A stretch of 64,000 nucleotides of DNA from Sulfurospirillum tamanense. GTDB lineage: Bacteria; Campylobacterota; Campylobacteria; Campylobacterales; Campylobacteraceae. Both the position numbers and the translations under genes were made by a program. The stretch is from contig NZ_JAFHKK010000008.1 of the NCBI RefSeq assembly GCF_016937535.1, positions 1-64,000 of the forward strand, in the 5' to 3' direction. Each line of letters opens with the position of its first letter. The first letter of the stretch is position 1. Below the pieces are notes generated by a model that worked only from the letters and a program-made list of their open reading frames with translations, ran no database searches and had not been told where the DNA came from. Shown here one piece after another: positions 36,365 through 44,991 of this stretch.

Positions 36365-37473
36365 GCCACCCCTTTGTGGGTAAATTTTCCGTATTTAAAG
36401 TACGCCGCGCACGCCCCTTCGCTAGAGACCATACATGAGCCCATGGGACTGGAAGGCATACAGGCTTTGCCAAACACCTTGCACTCATAAGGCTTTGCAA
36501 GGCCTTTGAGGATTTTTCCGCAAATACAGGATTTGTGGTCATCAATAGGCGTTTTAGGCAACACCGCTTCAAAGACCTTTTCCGCATCAAGATGGGCGTA
36601 CGCGTCTTTAAGCTTAAGAGCACTGCGTGGGATGTCTCCAATGCCCCGCCACCTAAAACTCTCCCGCTGCTCAAAGTACGTTTCGATGAGTTTTTGGGCG
36701 CTCACATTTCCCTCGCGTGAAACAGCTCTAGTGTATTGGTTTTCCACCTCACAACGCCCCTCGTTAAACTGGCGCACGATTTTCAAGATAGATTCCATCA
36801 CGTCCACCGGCTCAAATCCTGCCACCACAATAGGCGTGTTAAACGCACGCACAATAGGCTCGTAAATCTTTGAACCCGTAATGACGCTTACATGCGAAGG
36901 CCCTAAAAAGGCATCAATCTTCGCATCGCCGCCTGCCATGATGGCCTCTACAGGTTCGGGCACTAACACGTGGTTGACGTGAAACAGCACGTTGGGGATG
37001 TTTTGCGCCAACACCATTTTCACTAAACTCGCACTCATGGGCGTCGTGGTTTCAAAGCCGATGGCAAAAAACACGACCGTTTTATCGGGGTTTTCTTTGG
37101 CAATCTTTAGCACATCCAAGGGTGAATAGAGTGCTCGAATATCAGCTCCCTCAGCGCGTAAGGTTTGCAAAGACCCCATGCTTCCGGGTACGCGAATCAT
37201 ATCCCCAAGGGTGGCCAAGATAACCCCTTCTTGGGAAGCCAACGCCAAGGCATGGTCGATGCGCTCTTTGGGCATGATGCACACAGGACAACCAGGCCCA
37301 TGCACAAACTGAATCTGCTTAGGCAAGAGTTGTGGAATGCCAAATTTCATGATGGTATGGGTGTGACCGCCACACACTTCCATGATATTAAGGGGGCGTG
37401 TTGCCTCGGCATGAATGCTTTTGGCCAAGGCTTTCACATGGGCAGGGTTACGAAACTCTTCAATCAGATCCAT
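36361..37473 (-). CDS. hypD: Hydrogenase maturation protein HypD
   Basis: Fe-S scaffold that, with HypC, carries the Fe(CN)2CO unit during assembly. It has 370 aa. Conserved Cys motifs: CGGHTHT (about 34), GPGCPVCIMP, and the C-terminal [4Fe-4S] region CICGKILKG...CKVFGKACMPSSPMGSCM...EGAC. Its start overlaps hypC by 14 bases and its end overlaps hypE. Confidence 0.97.
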   Translation of the reverse strand: MDLIEEFRNPAHVKALAKSIHAEATRPLNIMEVCGGHTHTIMKFGIPQLLPKQIQFVHGPGCPVCIMPKERIDHALALASQEGVILATLGDMIRVPGSMGSLQTLRAEGADIRALYSPLDVLKIAKENPDKTVVFFAIGFETTTPMSASLVKMVLAQNIPNVLFHVNHVLVPEPVEAIMAGGDAKIDAFLGPSHVSVITGSKIYEPIVRAFNTPIVVAGFEPVDVMESILKIVRQFNEGRCEVENQYTRAVSREGNVSAQKLIETYFEQRESFRWRGIGDIPRSALKLKDAYAHLDAEKVFEAVLPKTPIDDHKSCICGKILKGLAKPYECKVFGKACMPSSPMGSCMVSSEGACAAYFKYGKFTHKGVA

Positions 37474-37741
37474 GTGACCTCCCCATTACGCCTTCATCAT
37501 GATCAATATCCCCAGCGTCCATCATTTGAACAATCTCTTCATAAATTTTCAAGCTTTCCAACGCTTCTGCTTCGCTGATTTTTCCCATGGCATAGCCCAC
37601 ATGAATGAGGATGTATTCGCCGACTTCTACTTTTTCATCAATCAAATCTAATGTTACTTGACGCCGCACGCCCATGGTGTCCACGGTCGCCATGTTATTT
37701 TCGTCTATTTCTACCACTTTTGAGGGAATGGATAAACACAT
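37460..37741 (-). CDS. hypC: Hydrogenase assembly chaperone HypC
   Basis: Small chaperone (93 aa) that binds the hydrogenase large-subunit precursor and HypD. It starts M-C2-L-S-I-P-S-K-V-V, the invariant N-terminal Cys motif, and has VEVGEYILIHVGYAM. It sits between hypB (10-base gap) and hypD (overlap). Confidence 0.96.
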   Translation of the reverse strand: MCLSIPSKVVEIDENNMATVDTMGVRRQVTLDLIDEKVEVGEYILIHVGYAMGKISEAEALESLKIYEEIVQMMDAGDIDHDEGVMGRSHGSD

Positions 37742-37751
37742 GTTTTTTCCT

Positions 37752-38543
37752 TTAACGGCGTAACGCCTTTTTCATTTTAAGATAATTTACCCACTGGTCA
37801 ATCCCTTTGCCTGATTTGCTGTCAATCTCAATAACATCTACTTTGGGGTTCAGTTTGCGTGCTTCTTTAACGGCGTGCTCAATACTGAAGTCAAAATGGG
37901 GCAACAATTCACATTTAGTGATAAGCAACAGATCCGCGGCGCGAAACATCACAGGGTATTTTGCAGGCTTATCATGCCCTTCTGGGACGGAGAGCAACAC
38001 CACGTTTAAGTGGGTTCCCACGTCATAACTGGCAGGACATACCAAGTTGCCTACGTTTTCTACAAAGACCACATCAAGGTCCTCAAGGGGCATGGCATGC
38101 AATCCCTCATGCACCATAAAGGCATCCAAATGGCACGCTTGGCCCGTTGAAATTTGATACGCAGGGGCACCCTTGGCTTTGATGCGGTCTGCGTCCTGGT
38201 TGGTCTCCAAATCACCCTCGATAACACCAAGCTTTAGCGCTCCTGTGTCAATAGTTGCCTCCAAAAGGGTAGTTTTACCAGAACCTGGGCTACTCATAAG
38301 GTTCACCGCCAACACATTATGGGTTTCAAAATGCTCCCTGATGTGCGCCGCTTCTTTGTCATTAGCATCTAAAATCTTGGTGATAACTGCGATAGTTTTG
38401 GCATCATTAAGCTGAGGATTTGGGTGATTCTCGTGATGGTGGTCATGACTATGGTCATGGTCATGGTGATGGTGATGGTGATGATCATGGTCGTGATCGT
38501 GACTATGGCTTCGGGTGATGGTGCAACCGCAATCTTTACACAT
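37752..38543 (-). CDS. hypB: Hydrogenase nickel incorporation GTPase HypB, with His-rich nickel store
   Basis: GTPase (263 aa) that drives nickel delivery. The N-terminal C-x2-C-x-C metal motif (MCKDCGC) is followed by a tract at about 12-43 with some 18 histidines alternating with Asp and Ser, a nickel-storage type extension. The P-loop is SSPGSGKTT; further G-domain motifs are EGDLET and ITKCELL. It is the first gene of the hypBCDEA operon, with AAAGGA before the ATG. In DNA the His tract appears as a CATGGT-like repetitive stretch at about 38424-38510. Confidence 0.97.
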   Translation of the reverse strand: MCKDCGCTITRSHSHDHDHDHHHHHHHDHDHSHDHHHENHPNPQLNDAKTIAVITKILDANDKEAAHIREHFETHNVLAVNLMSSPGSGKTTLLEATIDTGALKLGVIEGDLETNQDADRIKAKGAPAYQISTGQACHLDAFMVHEGLHAMPLEDLDVVFVENVGNLVCPASYDVGTHLNVVLLSVPEGHDKPAKYPVMFRAADLLLITKCELLPHFDFSIEHAVKEARKLNPKVDVIEIDSKSGKGIDQWVNYLKMKKALRR

Positions 38544-38567
38544 AGAGGTTCCTTTTGGGTTAGTGAC

Positions 38568-38597
38568 TGTGCCCTAAAGCACAAAAAAGACATTATA
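38568..38597 (-). promoter_or_regulatory. Candidate hypBCDEA promoter with a small inverted repeat
   Basis: TATAAT (38597-38592 on the minus strand) is a consensus -10 about 50 bases before hypB. TGTGC/GCACA arms (38568-38572 and 38579-38583) lie at the predicted start of transcription and could be a leader hairpin or operator. No clear -35. Confidence 0.45.
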
Positions 38598-38661
38598 AAC
38601 GGGCCAAGTAAAAGCCTCCTTAAAAAGATAAAAACTTACTAAATTTCAGGAGTGAGTTGTG

Positions 38662-38667
38662 CTATAC
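38662..38667 (+). promoter_or_regulatory. Candidate -10 box of the IS1595-like gene
   Basis: TATACT preceded by TGC (an extended -10) would place the transcript start close to base 38675, the A of the first ATG. The message might then be leaderless, unless a TTG start at 38657 after AGGAG is used from a promoter further up. Confidence 0.35.
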
Positions 38668-38674
38668 TGCACCA

Positions 38675-39397
38675 ATGAAATCAACACCATGCCCTTTTTG
38701 CAACCACACCCATTTTTATCCTCTAAAAGACGGCAGGCTGGAGTGCACCGCTTGCAATCGCAGGCATTCGCCCCTCAAGCGCGCTGAAACACTCAAACTT
38801 CTTGATAGCTTTCTAGCTCAAGATAAACCAAAAAGCGCAGCCAAAACACTTGGTCTTTCTTTGCCAACTGTTCAAAAACATTTCGCCCATTTTCGCCATC
38901 TTTGCACTTTGCTGAGCGAGGAGCTGTATCAAAACAATGCGGGTAATTTTAGCGAGTACGAAGAGTATCTTTTTTTGCCAGCTTCCAAACAGAAAAACCC
39001 CCATTACATTGTTGAGGGGGTAGGATTAATGGGGTTAAGCACGGGGAAAATTGTCTACACATTGCTCATGCCTGACCATTTTCATACCTACGACGCCCAA
39101 GTGCGTGCCAATCCAGAATTCATCCAAACCCTAGAAAGCTATTATCAGTGGCATAAAATCAGCAAATTTAACACCTCAAACACACCACTTAGTCATTTTT
39201 GGGGATTTTTGGAAACATTTTTAAAGGGATTTCACGGTGTAAGAAGAGAAAATTTTGGAGTCTATTTAAAAGAGGTAGAATTTAGGTTTAATCATGACAA
39301 AGAAACACAAAAACGCCTATTAACGCGCGCATGGAAGGAGCACGAAGCACTCAAGCCTCGTGCAAAAATGATTACGAAGCAGGAACAGCGGCTTTAA
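38675..39397 (+). CDS. Decayed or domesticated IS1595/ISXO2-like transposase
   Basis: 240 residues with the layout of IS1595-family transposases. A zinc ribbon comes first (C-x2-C ... C-x2-C at about 5-31, CPFC and CTAC). A helix-turn-helix follows ([17 protein letters not shown]). The C-terminal part [22 protein letters not shown] matches the family pattern for the end of the DDE domain. However, the expected first acidic pair is absent (FLPASK), and the Glu before F-W is Ser (PLSHFWGF). No inverted repeats or target duplication were seen. The family assignment rests on remembered patterns. Divergent to hypB, convergent with nikR (26-base overlap), so it may have become a local DNA-binding protein (inference). 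Confidence 0.6.
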   Translation: MKSTPCPFCNHTHFYPLKDGRLECTACNRRHSPLKRAETLKLLDSFLAQDKPKSAAKTLGLSLPTVQKHFAHFRHLCTLLSEELYQNNAGNFSEYEEYLFLPASKQKNPHYIVEGVGLMGLSTGKIVYTLLMPDHFHTYDAQVRANPEFIQTLESYYQWHKISKFNTSNTPLSHFWGFLETFLKGFHGVRRENFGVYLKEVEFRFNHDKETQKRLLTRAWKEHEALKPRAKMITKQEQRL

Positions 39398-39785
39398 CAA
39401 GTTTAGAAAATTTAACCCCCTTGAGGCCACCAATTTTCTGGGCAAAATCTTGAATTTTATTGGCTTGTCCTTGTACCATGACAGTTTCAAGGCAATTGTC
39501 ATGATCCACATGTACATGGGTATTGCACATGATTTTAATTTTTGCGTCATGTTGGATGTCGATAATGCGTTGCACTAAATCGTTTTGGTGGTGGGTGTAA
39601 ATCATTGTTAAAACACCAATAACATCGGAGTTATCGTCTTTCCAATTGTCTTTTACGATTTTTTCACGAATCAAATCACGGGTAAATTCACTGCGTGAAG
39701 CATACCCTTGCGTAGAGACCTTTTTGTCAAGCTCAACTAGTAGTTGCTCAGGAAGTGAAACACTAAAACGAATAACATTATCCAT
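39372..39785 (-). CDS. nikR: Nickel-responsive transcriptional regulator NikR
   Basis: A 137-residue ribbon-helix-helix repressor/activator. The RHH domain occupies about 1-50 ([19 protein letters not shown]...[11 protein letters not shown]). The C-terminal ACT-like nickel domain carries THHQND and HVHVDHDNC, whose His and Cys residues form the square-planar nickel site. It sits downstream of hypF on the same strand, between the hyp and hyd gene sets, and so probably adjusts hydrogenase or nickel uptake genes to nickel supply. Confidence 0.95.
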   Translation of the reverse strand: MDNVIRFSVSLPEQLLVELDKKVSTQGYASRSEFTRDLIREKIVKDNWKDDNSDVIGVLTMIYTHHQNDLVQRIIDIQHDAKIKIMCNTHVHVDHDNCLETVMVQGQANKIQDFAQKIGGLKGVKFSKLVKAAVPAS

Positions 39786-39811
39786 TATTTTTCCTTATTT
39801 AAGTTAAATTT

Positions 39812-39863
39812 TAGTAATACTATTGCAAAAATACTTAAAATACAATAAGATTAATTATTATTG
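39812..39863 (-). promoter_or_regulatory. Possible nikR control region
   Basis: The 80 bases between hypF and nikR hold two dyads: TAGTA-A-TACTA (39812-39822) and CAATAA-N9-TTATTG (39843-39863). AT-rich dyads of this kind are plausible NikR or autoregulatory sites, but neither matches a consensus I can state with certainty. Confidence 0.3.
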
Positions 39864-39865
39864 TG

Positions 39866-42076
39866 CTAAATATGTTGCATCAACTGCCCTATGGCAATTG
39901 CACCGTCATTTGGTGTTATTTTTTGAGGAAAATACAGGGGGATATTTTCTTTTTTTGTCGCGATAATTAGGCGCTCAAGAAGGGTTTTGTTTTGAAACAC
40001 TCCCCCGCCGATAACAAGAGGTAATTTTTCTTTTTTTGCAACATCAATAATACAACAAACAAGACCATTAATAAATTTTGTGCATATTTGCTCTTTATCA
40101 TCTTCTAGCATTGCCAAAAAAACTTCCTCATAATCAATCACACCTTCTTTACATGTAAAAGGGTAAGCCTCTAGGTATTCAGGCTTTACAGCACGCTCAA
40201 CAAGCAAACCACTCTCACCATCATAACTCACTTTTTCTAACCCAAAAGCCAATGCTGCAACGGCATCGAACAACCTTCCCACAGAAGAACAGTAAGGGGA
40301 ATTGAGTCCTTTTTGATGAAGTTTTTTCAACACTGCTTGTTTGTTTTTTGGAACATTGCCAAAAAGCCTCTTTACATGTAAATGCCATTTCTCCTCAGGA
40401 ATATCGCAGAAAATTGTAAATAAAATTCGCCAAATATCTTTAGTGCTCGCATCCCCGCCAAGAAGCTTAAAGGGTTTAAAATGGGCTACGCGCGCATATG
40501 CTTTACCCTCACAGCGCAAAAATTCTCCACCCCATATGGTTCCATCGTCTCCATAGCCCGTCCCATCCCACGCCACGCCTAGCACGGGGCCTTCAAGGCC
40601 ATGTTCAAACATCACCGCACGAATGTGGGCGTGGTGGTGTTGCACCGTGTGTACAGGCACGCCTTGCACTTTTGCCCACTGGGAAGTTGCATAATAAGGA
40701 TGTTTATCGCACACGATTGCGTCGCATTTCACCCCATAAAAGCGCTCTAGAGTCCCTAGGGTTTTTTCAAAGAACCCAAAGGTTTCTAGGGTGTGCATGT
40801 CACCAATATAAGGACTTTGAATGATTTTGCCCTCATAAAAAAGTGCGATAGCGTTTTTTTGCTCGGCCCCTACTGCCAAAATAGTCTGCTTGCATTGGCT
40901 TTTGGTCTGAAAAGTTTGGGGCGTTAACCCTCTTGAAGCGCGCAATAAGACAGGTCTATCGCCCACCAACTGTACCACGGAATCATCACTGGCATTGACA
41001 ATCTCACGGTTGTAGTCCAGATACACATCCACCACACCTGCCAATTTTTCACGCAATAACTCTGCGCTTTCTACGATGGGTTCCCCTGAACGGTTGGCAC
41101 TTGTGGCCACAATGCACCCGTTTAAAAAAGAAAACAGTTTTACATGTAAAGGAGTATAGGGCAAAAACAACCCTAGCCTATCCGTATGTGGCGCAATAAT
41201 TTCTGGCAAAGTTGATGTAGCACGTTTTTTAACCAAAACAATGGGTTTTTGAATGGAACACACCATAGTCTCTTCATGCTCACTCAAAAGCGCATGAGAA
41301 TGGATAGTTTTTATGTCTTTACACATCAGCGCAAAAGGCTTTGTGGGACGTTGTTTTCGTGCGCGAAGCAAGGCCACAGCCTGTGCATTTTCCCCATCAC
41401 ACATAAGGTGAAACCCGCCCATGCCCTTCATGGCCACAATGTTGCCTGCGCACAAGTATTGTGCTAGCGCTTCAATGGCTTCGTCTCCCTCCACCAATGT
41501 TGCGCCATCGCTCATACGGTGCAAGCTAAGCGTGGGCCCGCAATGGGGGCAACTGATGGGCTGAGCATGGTACCGTCTATCAAGAGGATTATCATACTCC
41601 GCTTGACACAAGGCACACATGATAAAAGGCTCCATGGAGGTATTGGGGCGATCATAAGGCACGGTACGGATGATGGAATAGCGCGGACCACAATTGGTAC
41701 AGTTTGTAAACGCGTATCCGTAGCGGTGATTGGAGGGGTCGGCCATCTCTTGAGCACAATCTTCACACAAAGCCATGTCGGGAAGCACGGCCGAGTGCTT
41801 TGCTCCTGTGTGCAAGCTTTGGCGAATCTCAAAAACGGTCGAATTTTCCAAAGGTTTGAGTGTTTTTTGCAAAAGATCGATGCGGGCAAGAGGTGGCAAG
41901 GATGTTTTTAAATCCTGTTCGAAGGCGTCAATTTTTGCCTCGTCCCCCTCCACCTCAATGCTCACGCCCTCGGGCGAATTGAGGACAAAGCCCGAAAGAG
42001 CGTGGCTTAATGCAAGGGTATACACAAAGGGCCGAAACCCAACCCCTTGCACCAGGCCTTCCACAAAAAAACACAC
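39866..42076 (-). CDS. hypF: Carbamoyltransferase HypF
   Basis: Makes the carbamoyl group transferred to HypE for the cyanide ligands. In 736 aa: acylphosphatase domain (VEGLVQGVGFRPFVY at the start), two zinc-finger repeats (CEDC...CTNC and CALC...CPHC), a YrdC-like domain, and a Kae1-like C-terminal domain with HHHAHIRAV and GVAWDGTGYGDDGT. A GTG at 42076 is the conventional start. A CTG at 42085 lies six bases after AGGAG and would add Met-Lys-Arg, giving a more typical HypF N-terminus; I think it is the likelier one. Three exact palindrome copies lie within (40149, 40372, 41140). Confidence 0.96.
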   Translation of the reverse strand: MCFFVEGLVQGVGFRPFVYTLALSHALSGFVLNSPEGVSIEVEGDEAKIDAFEQDLKTSLPPLARIDLLQKTLKPLENSTVFEIRQSLHTGAKHSAVLPDMALCEDCAQEMADPSNHRYGYAFTNCTNCGPRYSIIRTVPYDRPNTSMEPFIMCALCQAEYDNPLDRRYHAQPISCPHCGPTLSLHRMSDGATLVEGDEAIEALAQYLCAGNIVAMKGMGGFHLMCDGENAQAVALLRARKQRPTKPFALMCKDIKTIHSHALLSEHEETMVCSIQKPIVLVKKRATSTLPEIIAPHTDRLGLFLPYTPLHVKLFSFLNGCIVATSANRSGEPIVESAELLREKLAGVVDVYLDYNREIVNASDDSVVQLVGDRPVLLRASRGLTPQTFQTKSQCKQTILAVGAEQKNAIALFYEGKIIQSPYIGDMHTLETFGFFEKTLGTLERFYGVKCDAIVCDKHPYYATSQWAKVQGVPVHTVQHHHAHIRAVMFEHGLEGPVLGVAWDGTGYGDDGTIWGGEFLRCEGKAYARVAHFKPFKLLGGDASTKDIWRILFTIFCDIPEEKWHLHVKRLFGNVPKNKQAVLKKLHQKGLNSPYCSSVGRLFDAVAALAFGLEKVSYDGESGLLVERAVKPEYLEAYPFTCKEGVIDYEEVFLAMLEDDKEQICTKFINGLVCCIIDVAKKEKLPLVIGGGVFQNKTLLERLIIATKKENIPLYFPQKITPNDGAIAIGQLMQHI

Positions 42077-42094
42077 CCGCTTCAGGGAATGCTC

Positions 42095-43750
42095 CTATGT
42101 GTCCAAAGGAAGTTCGCGGTTAAAACAGACCGTATGAGAAACCCGTGCTTGGCGCGCTGCCACTTCTGCCATGCGCCGATTAGCAAAGAGTCCGCCACAA
42201 AAGCCCACATGGGTTGTTTTGAACTCCTCTTTTATGCGGTCAAGCATATCGGAAACAAAATATCCCAAGCTGTCTACGTATCCAAAACTCAGTGTCAAGG
42301 CATCCAAATCTGCAAGGCAATAGCTCATCCCACTACGCACCACACGCATAGCATTCAAAGAGCCTTTGAGGGTTTCACCCTCTAGCAAATAATCAATCCT
42401 TGGCCCTTTTAAACCGCTAAAAATCATAGCATTATCAAGCATTGCTGTTGTGGCTTCTTGTACCGTGGGAGCATACCCAAACAACACGCCCGCCGCACCC
42501 ATAAGTGTAGCGATGCTTCTTGGTTCACTTGCAAGAGAAATTTCGCGCGCAAAAGCCACTTGCTCAGGGTACGCTTTGGTAAAATTTTCCACCAAGCGCT
42601 CGCCACTACTGCCACTTTCTTTGATAGCATCTAAAATTTCCCCGATAGTATCAGGGAAGTCAACCTTCACCAAATCGACCATTCCAAGCTCTTCTTGGTA
42701 GACCATGCACCCATCATCATGGTGTCGACTAAGGTAAAAACATGCCACCGAAGCATCAAAAAGGTGATGCTCTTTTAAAAGTGCAGCAAAATGCCCGTGG
42801 GATTTTTCTTCAAAAGCTTGGGCACTTTTTTGAATGAGAGGATTGGTGTACGTCTCTCCAAAAGCAGGGATAATCTCACCATTTTCCAAGACCAACACTC
42901 CAATACTCTGGCGGAACTCTCCCCCTTCATACGTAAGCGCATCTTCTTCTGTGGCCTCGCAAGGCGTGAGTGCTACAAACTCCACTCCAAGTTCAAAGAG
43001 CGACGCACAAAGCAGGTAAAGCACCAAATCATCTGCCATTTTCATGTTGACAAACCGCTCGGGCAAAATGCCTTTAGCTTCAAAAATGCTATTGAGCGGG
43101 AGGCGTAAAATGGGTTTTTCCAAAGAAGCCAACGCTTTAATTTCGTCTTCTTTAATGACCATCATCTTTTCCACAACACTCAAATCACACGGCACCACCA
43201 CCGAAGTCTTATCAAAAAAGCGTGGCTTACATGTAAGCGCTTCAAGGCGAACCCATCCTGTCGCGGTCTTTACATGTAAAGGATTTTCCTTTGCCATATC
43301 TGCCGCAGCAGAAAAAATCTCTTTAAAAGAAGTGCTTTGACTGGTAAAAAGTGTCTCTTTTTTGCTCAAGCGCAAAGGCGCATGGCCTTGGATATTCTTT
43401 CCAAATGTGGGTGGAACAAAGGGATTGTGGGTGGCCTTAGCCTGTGAAAGCATTTTTGGCGTAAAGGGCAGAGCAACATGGCACACAGGACGCTCCATAC
43501 GGGTTTGCCCTAACTGTGTTTCCGTCTTTACATGTAAAGATTTAAAATACAGCGACAACGGTAACGCTTGCGCTAAGTGATCCGAAAAATCAATCAACAC
43601 CGCCTCTTCACCCTCAACACACAAGGTCACTGCTCCCTCTTGACGCTCAAGGGAAAATGGCAATGGCTTTTCTTCTAACACTTCAAATAAAAAATTCTCC
43701 AATACCCCATTATGGGAAACATAGTGAAATTCAAACGCTAGAATCATCAT
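42095..43750 (-). CDS. hydE: Hydrogenase maturation protein HydE (Campylobacterota type)
   Basis: A 551-residue protein I identify mainly by position as the fifth gene of hydABCDE, and by its C-terminal half, which resembles the Kae1-like end of HypF (GVLFGYAPTVQEAT, HVGFCGGLFANRRMAEV). In Helicobacter pylori hydE is needed for hydrogenase activity, but its step is not known. I choose the ATG at 43750 (MMILAFEFHYVS) after AAAGAGAGT; it overlaps hydD by 20 bases. Three exact palindrome copies (43227, 43270, 43528) lie in the N-terminal half. Confidence 0.78.
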   Translation of the reverse strand: MMILAFEFHYVSHNGVLENFLFEVLEEKPLPFSLERQEGAVTLCVEGEEAVLIDFSDHLAQALPLSLYFKSLHVKTETQLGQTRMERPVCHVALPFTPKMLSQAKATHNPFVPPTFGKNIQGHAPLRLSKKETLFTSQSTSFKEIFSAAADMAKENPLHVKTATGWVRLEALTCKPRFFDKTSVVVPCDLSVVEKMMVIKEDEIKALASLEKPILRLPLNSIFEAKGILPERFVNMKMADDLVLYLLCASLFELGVEFVALTPCEATEEDALTYEGGEFRQSIGVLVLENGEIIPAFGETYTNPLIQKSAQAFEEKSHGHFAALLKEHHLFDASVACFYLSRHHDDGCMVYQEELGMVDLVKVDFPDTIGEILDAIKESGSSGERLVENFTKAYPEQVAFAREISLASEPRSIATLMGAAGVLFGYAPTVQEATTAMLDNAMIFSGLKGPRIDYLLEGETLKGSLNAMRVVRSGMSYCLADLDALTLSFGYVDSLGYFVSDMLDRIKEEFKTTHVGFCGGLFANRRMAEVAARQARVSHTVCFNRELPLDT

Positions 43751-44288
43751 ACTCTCTTTGGCACGCAAGATTAGCAACTTGTTGGATGGTGAGCTCTGGT
43801 TTTTGCACCACAACGTCAAACCCAATGTTGCGCATATGTTCGATAAATGTTTTTTCCATAACAGTTGCACCTTCGCGCACTGCTTTGGTCATTTCAAGGG
43901 TCGTGATGGAGATGACTTCAGGAATAATACCAATCACTTTCGTAGGAGGCCTATCGCCTAGTAAATCCATCATTGTTAATGTTTGAAGCATTTCCACTTC
44001 GTGAGCACTTCCTTGCCATGTAATCGAATTGGGCACGTCTTCAAAATCAAAAAAATAGACATCGCCAATTTTACCATCATTTGCATCTACACAATCAAAA
44101 ATAATCAAAGCGTCATAAGGTGCAATAATAGGGATTAATCGTTCAGCAAGGGTGCCACCGTCGACAAAATCGACGGTGTGCTCAGAAGAAGTAAACGCAT
44201 ACTTTTGTTCAACCAAATGGCAAAGATGGACTCCGACACCTTCGTCGGAGAACATCACATTGCCTATTCCAAGTACAAGAACCTTCAT
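43731..44288 (-). CDS. hydD: Hydrogenase maturation protease HydD
   Basis: Endopeptidase (185 aa) that removes the C-terminal tail of the HydB precursor once nickel is in place. It starts VLVLGIGNVMFSDEGVGVHL with the nickel-binding Glu of the S-D-E-G motif, and has FVDGGTLAERLIP and FDCVDAND (second metal ligand region). Operon order is hydA-hydB-hydC-hydD-hydE on the minus strand. Confidence 0.95.
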   Translation of the reverse strand: MKVLVLGIGNVMFSDEGVGVHLCHLVEQKYAFTSSEHTVDFVDGGTLAERLIPIIAPYDALIIFDCVDANDGKIGDVYFFDFEDVPNSITWQGSAHEVEMLQTLTMMDLLGDRPPTKVIGIIPEVISITTLEMTKAVREGATVMEKTFIEHMRNIGFDVVVQKPELTIQQVANLACQREYDDSSV

Positions 44289-44301
44289 TTAACAACTCAT
44301 C

Positions 44302-44976
44302 TTAATGATGGTCGTTTTTAGTGTATTTGTACCCACTGAAAACTGCATCCATGGAGCCTTCTTTGCCTTTGAGGGAGCTAAAGATTGCCAAATAGATATG
44401 GATAGGAGTAAAAATCAAAATCCCCCACATAGTGATGTGGTGAATCGCCCTTACATTGGCAAGCCCACCCATCATCGCTTCGATTGGTCGCATATAATCA
44501 TACAAAAACCCACCAAGGCCTTCATGGTATACATGCACATACAAAATAAGTCCCGTTAGACAAATTAAGACAACCATAGCATACAACCCAAGGTAAGCCA
44601 TGAATTGAAGCGGATTGTAAGCACCGCGCATATGAGGGTGTGGCCCCATAAATAAGTAATACTTAATCTGCGCAATCCAAGCCTTTGGACTAATGAAGTC
44701 CCAAAAAGAAACACGCTCTAATTTGCTAATACGATCAAAAAAGAACAGGTATGTCTTGAAGATTGTTGCTGCTATGAGCACAAATCCTGCAATTTGATGC
44801 CACATTCTCATTTCTGCATGCAAAAATAAAATGGGCTCACCCGAAGGCTTAGGGGATGCGAACACGTAGGTCAAGTAAAACCCCGTGCCCACTAGGATAA
44901 ACATCATAATAAAACGTATCCAGTGCGTCCACCTGTAGCCAGCTGAAAATTCATAAACTCTTGTGCGTTTTGACAT
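44302..44976 (-). CDS. hydC: [NiFe]-hydrogenase cytochrome b subunit
   Basis: Membrane diheme cytochrome b (224 aa) that anchors HydAB and passes electrons to menaquinone. It has four main membrane helices with candidate heme-ligating His residues in GYRWTHWIRF, HQIAGFVLI, YVHVYHEGLGG and IHHITMWGILIFTPIHIY. Length and helix pattern fit the HydC/HupC family. It is 15 bases after hydB. Confidence 0.94.
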   Translation of the reverse strand: MSKRTRVYEFSAGYRWTHWIRFIMMFILVGTGFYLTYVFASPKPSGEPILFLHAEMRMWHQIAGFVLIAATIFKTYLFFFDRISKLERVSFWDFISPKAWIAQIKYYLFMGPHPHMRGAYNPLQFMAYLGLYAMVVLICLTGLILYVHVYHEGLGGFLYDYMRPIEAMMGGLANVRAIHHITMWGILIFTPIHIYLAIFSSLKGKEGSMDAVFSGYKYTKNDHH

Positions 44977-44991
44977 TGCTTACTCCTTAGC

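Noticed and set aside
38424-38510. Repetitive CATGGT/GTGATG stretch resembling a microsatellite or array
   Set aside because: It is the codon run of the His-rich HypB N-terminus; repeats are short and irregular and no spacers are present, so it is no CRISPR array.
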